A DNA stretch of 64,000 bases from CAVQBP01 sp963740945 (lineage in GTDB: Bacteria; Bacteroidota; Ignavibacteria; Ignavibacteriales; Ignavibacteriaceae), in contig CAVUGE010000014.1 of NCBI GenBank assembly GCA_963740945.1, positions 62,001 through 126,000 of the forward strand, in the 5' to 3' direction. The notes below the pieces were generated by a model, which was not told the origin of the DNA, made no database searches, and saw only the letters and a program-made list of their open reading frames with translations. This document shows, piece after piece, positions 26,417 to 36,020 of this stretch. Every line of letters begins with the position of its first letter. The stretch's first letter is position 1. Made by a program: the position numbers and the translations under genes.

Positions 26417-28366
26417 ATGATGAAAAAACAATTTTCTAAACTGGTTTTATTTTTAATTCTTTTTGTTTTCTTTTCAGCATTTGTTTCAGCACAAGATGAT
26501 ACTGGAAAATTAACAAAAATTCTTTCAATGAAACCTTCGCTACAAAAAATAAATGAACTGCATCAATTTCAATTAAACCATCCCGATAGTCCGTATTTGG
26601 GACGCATAGTACAGGGATTAATGATCACCTTTATTGATATGAATGAAGTTGACTCTGCTTTATTTCAGGCTGATGAATATATAAAATCTCTCCCTGCCGA
26701 AAGAAAAGGAGAAATTTATAATGATATAGCATATATGCTTGCGGAAAAAGATGCTGGTCTGGATACTGCTCTAGTCTATTCAAAAAGAGCTGTAGATTTG
26801 GTGCAAAATAACCCCCGCTATCTAAGTATGTATCTTGATACTAAAGCTTATGTGCTTTATAAAAAAGGGGATGCAGACGAAGCTGTTAAAATTCAGAAAG
26901 AAGCTGTTAAGGCTCATGAGGATGATCCCGAATATCTCTATCATTTAGCTTTATTTTCCAAAGCTGCGGATAATATTAAAGATGCCTTAAAGTATAGTGC
27001 TCTTGCAGTCTTACATGGGGATGAAGGAACTTCTTTAGTTAAATTTAATGAATGGGCTAAAGATATCAATCCCTTATTCAGGGATTCAATTGTTATGGAT
27101 ATTGTTAATAATTTTATTGCTAAAATGGATGGGGCTGATGAAAAAGCCGTTAAATCAAATGCTGCCGCATTTATGGCCCAAACCGGAGTAAACCTTAAAC
27201 TTGCTCATGAATGGTCTGAAGATGCAGTGAAATCAATAAACGATAAAACCCTCGTTGAAGATTACATTAACTATAAAAAAAACTACGCAATTGTAAAAGC
27301 TGCCGGTGGAAAATATAAAACAGCCTTAAAAGAACTATCAAAAGTGAAAAATCTTGTTGCTCCGTGGAACAGTGATTATTGGCTTACATTAGGGAATGTT
27401 TATTATAAGCTTAATAAAAAAAATGAAGCGCTGGATGCTTATATCACCGGTCTTATCGCATCTGATAACCCGCTGTTGCTTGAGTCTGCAAAAAAATTAT
27501 CCTCTGATAAAGAAATTCAAAATAAAATTAAAGAGAAGAAAATTCAGCTATCCTCTGTAAAATCCGGTAAATTCAGATCAGCTGAAAACGAAGAAGGGAA
27601 TGTTGTACTAGCAGAATTATTTACCGGAGCTGAATGCAATCCCTGTGTAGCAGCCGACCGTGCACTCGAAGAACTTGCTGATTATTTCCCTCGTGCTGCA
27701 CTCGCTATTTTAGAATATCATGTTCATATTCCTGGACCCGATCCTTTAACCAATCCTGATACATTTAAACGTTACAGCTGGTATGGAGGTAACTTTGGAA
27801 CACCAACTGTATTCTTTGAAGGGACGGAAAAAATCACCGGTGGAGGTCCTAAATATATCACTGCAAACCGCGTCAATGTTTATAAATATATCGTAAATAA
27901 ATATCTCGATAAAAAACCTGAAATTAAAATAACCGGAGATGCAAAGTTAGATAAGGATACCGTTGATATTACATTAGCTTTAAAATATTCTGTAAATTCT
28001 AATATAAATCCAATGCTGCATATCGTTCTTGCCGAAAAATCTGTCAAATATACAGGTGCCAATGGAATCGAAAATAATATTTTTGTAGTTCGCGACCTTG
28101 TCGGAGATCCTTCAGGTACAAAACTCAACTCCCAAAATGAAATTATATCACGTAAAGTTAATATCAATAACCTTAAGAAAAATATAACAAGTTATCTTAA
28201 AGACCCTACAGCCGATCCTTCCTGGAGAGCTCCTTCATTTCACGGGTGGAGAAAGAGTATCGAAGACCTAAATAAAATTGATATTAAAAATCTTGCAGTT
28301 ATTGTTTGGGTTCAGGATACAAATACTAAGGAAGTTCTGCAGGCCCATTATATGAATGTAAATTAA
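26417..28366 (+). CDS. Secreted TPR protein with Omp28-like thioredoxin fold
   Basis: 649 residues. Signal peptide LVLFLILFVFFSAFVSAQ, TPR-like helical repeats (~30-360; examples NNPRYLSMYLDTKAYVLYKK and DYWLTLGNVYYKLNKKNEAL), then a thioredoxin-like domain starting VVLAELFTGAECNPCVAADR, whose CxxC (CNPC) is the redox centre, with FGTPTVFFEGTE as the cis-Pro region. The VLxELFTGxxCxPC start resembles Omp28/PF11551-type Bacteroidetes proteins. Likely periplasmic disulfide or redox function. A repeated element (28387-28483) separates it from the DsbD-domain gene. Confidence 0.75.
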   Translation: MMKKQFSKLVLFLILFVFFSAFVSAQDDTGKLTKILSMKPSLQKINELHQFQLNHPDSPYLGRIVQGLMITFIDMNEVDSALFQADEYIKSLPAERKGEIYNDIAYMLAEKDAGLDTALVYSKRAVDLVQNNPRYLSMYLDTKAYVLYKKGDADEAVKIQKEAVKAHEDDPEYLYHLALFSKAADNIKDALKYSALAVLHGDEGTSLVKFNEWAKDINPLFRDSIVMDIVNNFIAKMDGADEKAVKSNAAAFMAQTGVNLKLAHEWSEDAVKSINDKTLVEDYINYKKNYAIVKAAGGKYKTALKELSKVKNLVAPWNSDYWLTLGNVYYKLNKKNEALDAYITGLIASDNPLLLESAKKLSSDKEIQNKIKEKKIQLSSVKSGKFRSAENEEGNVVLAELFTGAECNPCVAADRALEELADYFPRAALAILEYHVHIPGPDPLTNPDTFKRYSWYGGNFGTPTVFFEGTEKITGGGPKYITANRVNVYKYIVNKYLDKKPEIKITGDAKLDKDTVDITLALKYSVNSNINPMLHIVLAEKSVKYTGANGIENNIFVVRDLVGDPSGTKLNSQNEIISRKVNINNLKKNITSYLKDPTADPSWRAPSFHGWRKSIEDLNKIDIKNLAVIVWVQDTNTKEVLQAHYMNVN

Positions 28367-28386
28367 TACCTGAAGTTACGCAAACT

Positions 28387-28483
28387 AAAGATGACATCTT
28401 TAAAAAGAATAATCATTTTCATTTTTTATTAAAAGGTAACTTCATATTAAGTCTTATATATAAAAACTAAAGATGTCATCTTT
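28387..28483. mobile_element. REPIN/MITE-like element, copy A
   Basis: Ends AAAGATGACATCTTT (28387-28401) and AAAGATGTCATCTTT (28469-28483) are exact inverted repeats of each other, and each is itself nearly palindromic. The 67-bp middle is AT-rich and resembles copy B. It lies between the TPR-thioredoxin gene and the DsbD-domain gene. Confidence 0.65.
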
Positions 28484-28539
28484 CAAATACCAATTCTATA
28501 CAACTTGAATTAATAAAATTAAAATAGGAAGAATCCATT

Positions 28540-29034
28540 TTGAACTCTATAAAAATAAATTTATTCAAATTAATAATCCTCTTTATCCTTTTTAACGGAA
28601 ATTTGTTTCCGCAAGATACTCCTGATAATATAGTTGATGCTAAATTATTTTCAATAAATAAAATTATCAAAAAAGATTCGGTGATTGATCTTAAACTTTT
28701 GGCAGAAATAAAAAAGGGATGGCACATAAATTCTAATAAACCATTGGATCCCAATCTTGTCCCCACAGTTATATCATTGGACACTTCCTTTTTTAAAATA
28801 ATTGAAATTAAATATCCTCAGCCGTATATAAAAAAACTTTCTTTTTCTGAAAATGAGCTAGCCCTATATGAAAATGAGGCTGTAATTAAAATCCGGATAC
28901 TTATAGATAAGAATTACAAATTGAAAAATCTAAATGTTAATGGAAAAATCCAATATCAGCCTTGCAATGATCAAACATGTTTCTTTCCATTAATAAAAAA
29001 ATTTTCTGTTGATCTAATAATAAATGATAAATAA
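28540..29034 (+). CDS. DsbD N-terminal (alpha) domain protein
   Basis: 164 residues with a TTG start (AGGAAGAA upstream), signal peptide (IILFILFNGNLFPQ) and one DsbD-alpha/PF11412 domain: KKGWHINSNKPLDPNLVPT near residue 65 and the paired cysteines in QPCNDQTCFFP near residue 145. In full-length DsbD this domain passes electrons to periplasmic partners. Here it stands alone, and the membrane part is not nearby. It follows a CxxC thioredoxin-like protein, which suggests a shared redox role. The DoxX remnant faces it from the other strand. Confidence 0.75.
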   Translation: MNSIKINLFKLIILFILFNGNLFPQDTPDNIVDAKLFSINKIIKKDSVIDLKLLAEIKKGWHINSNKPLDPNLVPTVISLDTSFFKIIEIKYPQPYIKKLSFSENELALYENEAVIKIRILIDKNYKLKNLNVNGKIQYQPCNDQTCFFPLIKKFSVDLIINDK

Positions 29035-29069
29035 ACTATCATATCGTAATTACTTTCTGACCCTATAAA

Positions 29070-29303
29070 TTAAATAGTCGAGACAGCAAAAGCCGCCGGT
29101 CTTGTTAACAATCCTATTGTTATAAATAATCCTCCCAAGAATTCTGTGTAAATGCTGAGGTATGAAAGGGTTAACGGTATTCCCATCTTTGTATAAAAAC
29201 CTAAAGTTGCATCTATGCCGAAACCAACAAACCATCCAAATAATTTACATGCACCAACAACAAATAAAATAATACCTCCTAAAGAATTTAATTGAAAATT
29301 TAG
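29070..29303 (-). pseudogene. DoxX-family membrane protein remnant
   Basis: The minus-strand frame reads LNFQLNSLGGIILFVVGACK, then LFGWFVGFGIDATLGF, KMGIPLTLSYLSIYTEFLGG and FITIGLLTRPAAFAVSTI before a TAA (29070-29072). These are the first two to three helices of a DoxX protein (GGLFITIGLLTR is diagnostic). No start codon lies upstream in frame, and the last helix is missing. It is a relic antisense to the intergenic space between the DsbD-domain and DUF5686 genes. Confidence 0.6.
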
Positions 29304-29396
29304 TTTTTTCGATATAATTTGAAACAGTAGTAAAAAAACGTGGGGTAAATTTCTCTCTTTAGTAACTTTTTAATAATTATCTTCGTCTTATAATAA

Positions 29397-31827
29397 ATGT
29401 ACATCCTAAACAGGAAAATTTTCTTCTTCTTTTTTCTCTTTTTTAATTCCGCAATTGCTCAAAATTATGAAATCTCTGGGTTTGTTAGTGATAAAGCAAC
29501 CGGTAAACCTCTTGGTTATTCAAGTATTCGTATTGCTGGTACAATTAACGGAACAGCCACAAATTATGACGGAAAATTTATACTAAAATTAAATTCCGGC
29601 AGCTATTCTTTAATTATTTCTTATGTAGGTTATAGATCGGATACTCTTTTAATAACTGTTCCAATAATAAATCCGTTAAATATAACTCTGCAGCCGGAAA
29701 CAATTAAACTGGAGGAAGTGGTTGTTAATGCTAACGAAGACCCTGCTTACAGAATTATCAGGGAAGCAATAAAAAGGAAAAGAGAAAATAAAAAAGGATT
29801 AATAAATTTTGAGTATGATGCTTATTCCAAAAAGATATTGAAATCTGCAGGTGAAGTTGCTGCAATAGAGGAAACATTTATAAAAGGCTATAATAAAATC
29901 AATAGCTGGCAAAAGGAATTTATTTTATCTACGCATAAAACCGAAAACCGGAAAAAAGAAATTCATTCGATGGATATTTCCATTTCCGATAGTTATTACA
30001 TTGATTTTTCAAGGGATACTCTGACTTTAATAATGAATCAAATTTATCTTCCTCTTGCCGATAATGCATTCGATTTTTATGATTATAAATTGCTGGATAT
30101 TAAAGAATCCGCAGAAGGTGATATTTATAGAATAAAAGTTATTCCGCGTTCAAATATTCAGCCTTTGCTTCAAGGTGAAATTACTATTGAAAGCAGCATG
30201 TATGCATTGAACAGTGTCAATTTGGAAATCAATAAAGGTGTACGTTTTCCTTTCGTGAATGATCTCCATATAAATATGGTTCAGCAGCTTGGGAAATATA
30301 ATGGATATTGGCTTCCAAATTATATTGAAACCATTGCAGGATTAAAGCTTAGTTTACAAGGGTTAATTGCTTTGGACGAAATTCAGATGGAACAAATTAA
30401 TAGTATCACCGGATACAAAATTAATGTTCCAATTCCTGATTCTATTGTAAACGCAGTTAATTCTAAAATATGGTGGTTATACAGCAGATACCACAAGGAA
30501 AGGTCGTCCTAAGCCTTTGGAATTTACCCGCAATGAAATGAATTCCATACGTCCAATCCCTCTTACCGGAAAGGAAATAAGTGCATATGCAGCGCATGAT
30601 AGTACAAAAACAATTAATAAAATGATTAAAGTTAAAGGTACTTTATCAGGTTTAATCCCTGAGCCGGGCTCTCAAAAAGATACGACTGGAAGTTTACTCT
30701 CAGCAGTTTCAGGAATTTTATCGAATTATATTTCATTCGGCAATAATCGTGTTACCGGAATTCTTCTAGGTCCTCACTATAATGGACCTCTTATAAATAA
30801 TTCTTTACTTCTGGATTTATACGGCGGGTATTCTTTCAGAAGAAAAAAAATCGAAGGTAAAATTTCACTGAATTATCTATTAAATAATTTCTTAATAAAT
30901 GGAATTGAAGCACAAGCGTTTGATTACTCACGGCAATGGCAATCTTTTACTCCTTATACGGAAATAATGAATGCAATCGCAGTAACTGCTGGATTTAATG
31001 ATCAATTTAACTATTATCTGTCATCCGGATTTTCTTTAGGGTTATCCAAATACTTTAATAATAATTTTTCGATAAATATAGGTTTTATATCTGAAAAGGA
31101 AAGTTCCTTACCCGAAATGAATTACCAGTCCATTTTCAATACAAGCAGAGTGCCGAGAACAAATCCGGATATCGTTGAAGGAATTGACCGTAAAACCTTC
31201 TTAAAAATATCAATAGGAAAAGATCCCTTTGAAATTCAATTTATTCCTGAAAATGGTTTATGTGCTCAATTCGACTTTTCTGCTCCGGCATTTCATAGTC
31301 ATTTTAATTATCAAAAATTTCGAGCTGCCGGATTAATTAAAATTAGAACTATTTACAAAGAACTGTTCAGCGCTCCTTACCTTCAAATGATTATTGACGC
31401 AGGTTTTATATCCGGGCATTATGGACCTCAGCATTTGTTTAATCCAATTACTCCGCTTGGTTTTTTCGCACCTCCACAATCATTTAAAAACTTAACTCCT
31501 TATCAGTATGCTGGTACCTCTATGCTTGCTTTACATATAGAACATAACTGGAGGACTATTCCTTTTCAAGCCTTTGGTCTAAATTTCATTTCGGATCTCT
31601 ATCTTGATTTTATTACAGGTGTCAGCATATTAAAAATATGGAACAAATCAGCTTACATGCCATGGACTTTAATGAACAAACCTTATTGGGAAATATATAC
31701 CGGTATTTCAAGAATTTTAGGAGCTCTAAGAATAGATGTTAGTTATAATTCTTTAAAAAATTTTTCCATTACTTCTTCTATTGGTGTAGTTTTGAAGTAT
31801 GAAAATATAGCTTCCTGCCTTAAATAA
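29397..31827 (+). pseudogene. DUF5686 outer-membrane protein with carboxypeptidase-regulatory-like domain (one frameshift)
   Basis: Two adjacent frames (29397-30512 and 30517-31827) form one ~805-residue protein. Signal peptide FFFFFFLFFNSAIAQ, CarboxypepD_reg-like domain (ISGFVSDKATGKPLGYSSIR to VVVNANEDPAY), then DUF5686 with the conserved ARxAAREAI-like RIIREAIKRKREN helix, and a barrel ending GVVLKYE. The frames cross near 30470: reading one base out gives GYTADTTRKGRPKPLEFTRN, so a single inserted base explains the break. The family is widespread in Bacteroidetes; function unknown. Either a recent pseudogene or a sequence error. Confidence 0.75.
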
Positions 31828-31907
31828 TGTGGGATAATATACCCCGGAAATGCTTGCATTTTTGAAATAGTTGTTGCAATTTTCTAACAATAAATCTTTA
31901 ATGAATT

Positions 31908-32618
31908 ATGAAAAATATCTTTGGTTTTTTTTGTTTGTGTCTGATTTTCCTCCCCTTTTCAGCTTATAGTCAAAACTATAAAACTATAAATGAATGGGCA
32001 AATTTGAAAAAATATGCTAAAGCTAATAAAAAATTAGCACCGCTAACTGCAGGGGAAAACCGTATTGTCTTCATGGGCAACTCTATTACAGAATCATGGG
32101 CTAAAGTTGACAGCAGTTTTTTTGACAATAAAATATATATAGATAGAGGAATTAGCGGACAAACCTCATCTCAAATGTTACTTCGTTTTCGCCAGGATGT
32201 AATTAATCTGAGCCCTGCGGTTGTAGTTATTTTAGCAGGAACCAATGATATCGCTGAGAATACAGGTCCGATTGCATTAGAATATGTTTTCGGAAATATT
32301 GTTTCTATGGTTCAATTGGCTGAAATGAATAAAATCAAAGTAATCCTTTCTTCAGTTCTTCCGGCATATGACTTTCCATGGCATCAGGGATTACAGCCGG
32401 CTGAAAAAATTGTAAGGTTGAACGATATGATTAAGTCTTATTGCGAGAATAAAAATATTATATACGTTGACTACTATTCTAAGATGGTTGATGAAAGAAA
32501 AGGCTTGGATAAAAAATTTACCAATGACGGAGTACACCCTACTCTTGCAGGTTATAATGTTATGGAACCCCTGGTTGAAAAAGCAATTAAAACGGTTTTA
32601 GACAGGCCGGCTCATTAG
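31908..32618 (+). CDS. Secreted SGNH/GDSL hydrolase
   Basis: 236 residues. Signal peptide ending SAYSQ; block I GNSITESWAKV (catalytic Ser in GNS), block II Gly in RGISGQTSSQM, block III Asn in LAGTNDI, and block V DGVHPTLAGY with the catalytic Asp and His. Such enzymes deacetylate or de-esterify sugars and lipids; the Bacteroidetes-type GNSITE members are often carbohydrate esterases. It precedes a GH30 glycosidase by ~235 bases, which suggests glycan degradation. Confidence 0.85.
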   Translation: MKNIFGFFCLCLIFLPFSAYSQNYKTINEWANLKKYAKANKKLAPLTAGENRIVFMGNSITESWAKVDSSFFDNKIYIDRGISGQTSSQMLLRFRQDVINLSPAVVVILAGTNDIAENTGPIALEYVFGNIVSMVQLAEMNKIKVILSSVLPAYDFPWHQGLQPAEKIVRLNDMIKSYCENKNIIYVDYYSKMVDERKGLDKKFTNDGVHPTLAGYNVMEPLVEKAIKTVLDRPAH

Positions 32619-32853
32619 TGGGTTACGGAAAAGTGGTTCAATGAAAGATATTTTTATAATAAAAATTATTATATTCATTAATAAATATTGATTGCACTGT
32701 AAATATAAACGGGTATTTGTAAGCATTTAAACGGTACTGATGTTCGTTAAGTTTGACACTACACTGTGATTACGGTGTGGATGCACTGTTAATCATCGGA
32801 CATATTTCACTTACTATTTCAAGTTGAATTCACTAAAACATGGGAGATTAACT

Positions 32854-34308
32854 GTGCACCCTTCTAATAAAACATTCATGAAATTGTTTACCCTATTTTT
32901 AATTTCAATATCGTTTTTTGTTTTACCAGCAGATAAATCAAAACGAGAAACTGAAAAAATAAGTAAAGCAGATATTTACCTAACTGCTGAAAAAACAAGT
33001 GATAGAATAAGCAAAAAAGAATCTTTGTTCTTCTTTAAGCTAGAACAGCCTGGAGAACAAAAATCTACAATCATTCTTGATAGGAATAAGACATTTCAAA
33101 CTATAGTTGGATTTGGCGGTGCACTTACAGATGCTTCAGCCGAAACATTTTATAAACTGCCTAAAGAAAAACAGGAAGAAATATTAACCTCTCTTTTTGA
33201 TAAAGAAAAAGGGGATGGTTTCTCTTTATGCAGAACCAGTATTCATAGCTGTGATTTTTCAAGCGAAAGTTATACATATACAGAAGCAGATGACAAAAAC
33301 CTTGAACATTTTTCCATTGAACATGATTTAAAATATAGAATACCTTTTATAAAAGCCGCGTTCAAGGAAACCGGAAATGATTTAAAATTGTTTGCTTCGC
33401 CCTGGAGTCCTCCTGCCTGGATGAAAACAAATAATGATATTCTTCATGGCGGAAAGTTACTTTCTGAATACTATCAAACATGGGCCAATTATTTTGTAAA
33501 GTTTATTAAATCGTATGAAAATGAAGGAGTTCCGGTTTGGGGTATAACAGTTCAGAACGAACCAATGGCAGTACAAACATGGGAATCATGTATTTTTACA
33601 GCCAATGAAGAGAGAGACTTTGTTAAGAATTATCTCGGCCCAACATTACATAATTCGGGATTATCAAATCAAAAATTAATGATCTGGGATCATAATCGGG
33701 GAATTATGTATCAGAGGGCAAAAGTAGTTTATGATGATTCTGCTGCCGCAAAATATGTTTGGGGAACAGGTTTTCATTGGTATGTTGGGGATCATTTTGA
33801 TAATGTAAGATTAGTTCATGATGCTTTTCCCGATAAAGAACTTATTTTTACTGAAGGTACGGTAGCAAATTTTGATGCCGATAGTTTAAAACTTTGGAAG
33901 TGGGGCGAAGTTTTCGGAAAATCAATGATAATGGATTTAAATAATTGGGCTGCGGGCTGGACTGCATGGAATGTTATTCTTGATGAAAATGGAGGGCCTA
34001 ACCATTCGGATAATTTCTGTATGGCGCCGATTATATGTAATACAAAAAGCGGTGAACTGACTTATATGAATTCATTTTATTATATTGGTCATTTTTCAAG
34101 GTTTATTCGTCCCGGAGCGAAGAGAATTATCTGTTCTTCAAATGATGATGATCTTTTAGCAACGGCATTTGTGAATCCTGATGGAAAAATTGCAGTTATT
34201 GTTATGAATAAAACAGATCAAGAAAAAGAATTTAATACCTGGCTGGATGAGAGCGCAGTAAAAGCAATAAGTCCAGCACATTCAATAATGACCTTGGTTT
34301 TGTATTAA
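32854..34308 (+). CDS. Glycoside hydrolase family 30 (glucosylceramidase-like)
   Basis: ~484 residues. IVGFGGALTDASAETFYKLP at the barrel start, FASPWSPPAWMKTN, acid/base Glu in TVQNEPMAVQTWESC and nucleophile Glu in LIFTEGTV are the GH30 hallmarks, with a C-terminal beta domain ending MTLVLY. The GTG at 32854 is the best start (GGGAG seven bases upstream), giving a signal peptide LFTLFLISISFFVLP. The TTG at 32824 and ATG at 32878 lack such a site. Expected to cleave beta-glucosides or beta-xylosides outside the cell. Intact. Confidence 0.85.
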   Translation: MHPSNKTFMKLFTLFLISISFFVLPADKSKRETEKISKADIYLTAEKTSDRISKKESLFFFKLEQPGEQKSTIILDRNKTFQTIVGFGGALTDASAETFYKLPKEKQEEILTSLFDKEKGDGFSLCRTSIHSCDFSSESYTYTEADDKNLEHFSIEHDLKYRIPFIKAAFKETGNDLKLFASPWSPPAWMKTNNDILHGGKLLSEYYQTWANYFVKFIKSYENEGVPVWGITVQNEPMAVQTWESCIFTANEERDFVKNYLGPTLHNSGLSNQKLMIWDHNRGIMYQRAKVVYDDSAAAKYVWGTGFHWYVGDHFDNVRLVHDAFPDKELIFTEGTVANFDADSLKLWKWGEVFGKSMIMDLNNWAAGWTAWNVILDENGGPNHSDNFCMAPIICNTKSGELTYMNSFYYIGHFSRFIRPGAKRIICSSNDDDLLATAFVNPDGKIAVIVMNKTDQEKEFNTWLDESAVKAISPAHSIMTLVLY

Positions 34309-34330
34309 TTTCAACAAGATTATGTTATCT

Positions 34331-34356
34331 TAGGGAATGCTGATTTGCATTCCCTA
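34331..34356. terminator. Bidirectional terminator between convergent genes
   Basis: TAGGGAATGC (34331-34340) and GCATTCCCTA (34347-34356) form a perfect 10-bp stem with loop TGATTT. It sits in the 51-base gap between the GH30 stop and the aminomutase stop. Tails are T-poor, but the position fits. Confidence 0.6.
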
Positions 34357-34359
34357 ACT

Positions 34360-35526
34360 TTAATTCTCTACTTCTTCAAGGACAGGCAATTCAAGTTCAA
34401 ACAAATCCGGTTCTTTTTCTTTAGATCTACCATTTTTCCTGTTTATTTTATATACTTTGCCATATTTGCTATTTGGATTATTTCTGTCGTTATAGTTTTT
34501 GTAAGAGTAAACTTTTTTCTGATAATTTCTTAAAATAATCTTTTCTTCATCATGATGGAGTACATAGTTAGGCAAAATTGGTATTTTACCACCGCCGCCG
34601 GGTGCATCAATAACAAAATGAGGAATTGCTAGACCGCTAGTGTGACCACGGAGATTTTCAATAATTTCTAGTCCTGTTTCTATAGAAGTCCTGAAATGAT
34701 TTGCTCCTTTAGTTTCATCAGCCATATACATATAATAGGGACGGACTCTAATCTTTAACAGTTTTTGCATTAATTCCTTTACTATTGCAGGGTCATCATT
34801 AACACCTTTCATTAATACCATCTGGTTGCCAACAGGAACACCTGAATCAGCAAGCATTTCACAAGCCTTGGAACTTTCAGGCGTAATTTCCCATGGGTGA
34901 TTGAAATGGGTATTAACATAAACGGGATGATACTTCTTTATCATTCCGCACAATTCCGGAGTTATTCTATGTGGAAGTACACACGGCATTTTGGATCCCA
35001 GCCTTATTATCTCCAGGTGAGGAATTTCTCTTAATCTTTTCAGAATTTTTTCCAGCATGAAGTCGGTTAACATTAAAGGATCACCGCCCGAAAGAATGAC
35101 ATCCCTTATCTCCGTATGCTTTTCAATATATTTAAAAGCACTCTCCAAACCTTTCATAGAGATTTTTTCATAGTCACCTACTTTTCTTTTCCTTGTACAG
35201 AAGCGGCAGTATAAACCGCACTGGCTTGTTACAAGAAAAAGCACTCTATCAGGGTAGCGGTGCGTAATATTTGGAACAGGACTCATAGCATCTTCCATTA
35301 ATGGATCTTCTTCAGCATCAAAGTCTTCCAATTCCATTCTGTCCGGGACACATTGCCGCCAAATCGGGTCTCCCGGATATCTAATCAAGCTTAGGTAATA
35401 AGGATTAATCCTTGCCTGGAAAAATTCGTCCAGATCTTCTGCGTCCTGTCTGTCTATTCCGAATTTCTCAACAAGCTGATCCACAGAATGAATGCTGTCT
35501 CTTACCATTTGCTGCCACAGTTCCAT
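34360..35526 (-). CDS. kamA: KamA-family lysine 2,3-aminomutase-like radical SAM enzyme
   Basis: 388 residues. Radical SAM cluster motif CGLYCRFC (C-x3-C-x2-C) followed by TRKRKVGDYE, upstream MSPVPNITHRYPDRVLFLV, the SAM-binding ILSGGDPLML, VNTHFNHPWEITPE and the PLP-site region HFVIDAPGGGGKIPI. These match KamA rather than the shorter EpmB. Expected reaction: L-lysine to L-beta-lysine (or glutamate 2,3-aminomutase). ATG 35526 has GAGGA upstream. It is the last gene of a four-gene operon with GNAT and two ATP-grasp proteins, which suggests that the beta-amino acid is used as a building block. The final ~45 residues are charged. Confidence 0.8.
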   Translation of the reverse strand: MELWQQMVRDSIHSVDQLVEKFGIDRQDAEDLDEFFQARINPYYLSLIRYPGDPIWRQCVPDRMELEDFDAEEDPLMEDAMSPVPNITHRYPDRVLFLVTSQCGLYCRFCTRKRKVGDYEKISMKGLESAFKYIEKHTEIRDVILSGGDPLMLTDFMLEKILKRLREIPHLEIIRLGSKMPCVLPHRITPELCGMIKKYHPVYVNTHFNHPWEITPESSKACEMLADSGVPVGNQMVLMKGVNDDPAIVKELMQKLLKIRVRPYYMYMADETKGANHFRTSIETGLEIIENLRGHTSGLAIPHFVIDAPGGGGKIPILPNYVLHHDEEKIILRNYQKKVYSYKNYNDRNNPNSKYGKVYKINRKNGRSKEKEPDLFELELPVLEEVEN

Positions 35527-35546
35527 GATTTTCCTCTAGTTTGTTT

Positions 35547-36020
35547 TTATTTATTGAAAAACTTTCCGAAAATAATTAGTGAATCACCCACAGCATAAAA
35601 ATCATTTATTTGGGCTATCACCGAGAAATTATTTCTCAAATAAAAACTTCTTGTTTTTTCATAGCTTTCTTTTGAAGATGTTTCAGCCAAAAGCCACCTG
35701 CCTTGTTTTTCAAGAACAAAATTTTCTGCATGCTGTAATAATTTTCTGCCAATACCTTTTATTTTTGAATCCGGATCAACGGCGATCCAGTATAAATCAT
35801 AAACTGCATCTGTTAACGGCCTTCTTCCCGTACAATGATACCCGTATATTTTTTCATCTTCTTCATAAACAAAAACATTATAATCTGTTTGCCCAATATC
35901 CGAAGCAGATATATTCACCAATTCCATGCCAACATTTACTTCAGCTTCCGAAAAAGCCGGTATCTTTTTTAAAATCATTTCAACTGATTGTATATCAGCT
36001 TGCTTTAACTTCCGTATCAT
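35547..36020 (-). CDS. GNAT acetyltransferase of the aminomutase operon
   Basis: 157 residues, one GNAT domain: MIRKLKQADIQSVEMILKKI at the start, YDLYWIAVDPDSKIKGIGRK LL holding the acetyl-CoA pyrophosphate loop (KIKGIGRKLL), and WLLAETSSKESYEKTRSFYL with the conserved Asn/Tyr region. It overlaps the second ATP-grasp gene by 26 bases and precedes kamA by 20 bases. Known beta-lysine acetyltransferases (AblB) are longer, so this is a different GNAT. Acetylation of the aminomutase product or of a peptide containing it is inferred. Confidence 0.75.
   Translation of the reverse strand: MIRKLKQADIQSVEMILKKIPAFSEAEVNVGMELVNISASDIGQTDYNVFVYEEDEKIYGYHCTGRRPLTDAVYDLYWIAVDPDSKIKGIGRKLLQHAENFVLEKQGRWLLAETSSKESYEKTRSFYLRNNFSVIAQINDFYAVGDSLIIFGKFFNK

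Noticed and set aside
34360..35526. KamA-like gene as EpmB (EF-P lysine modification)
   Set aside because: The length and PLP-region HFVIDAPGGGGK fit KamA; no epmA-like or efp gene is adjacent.
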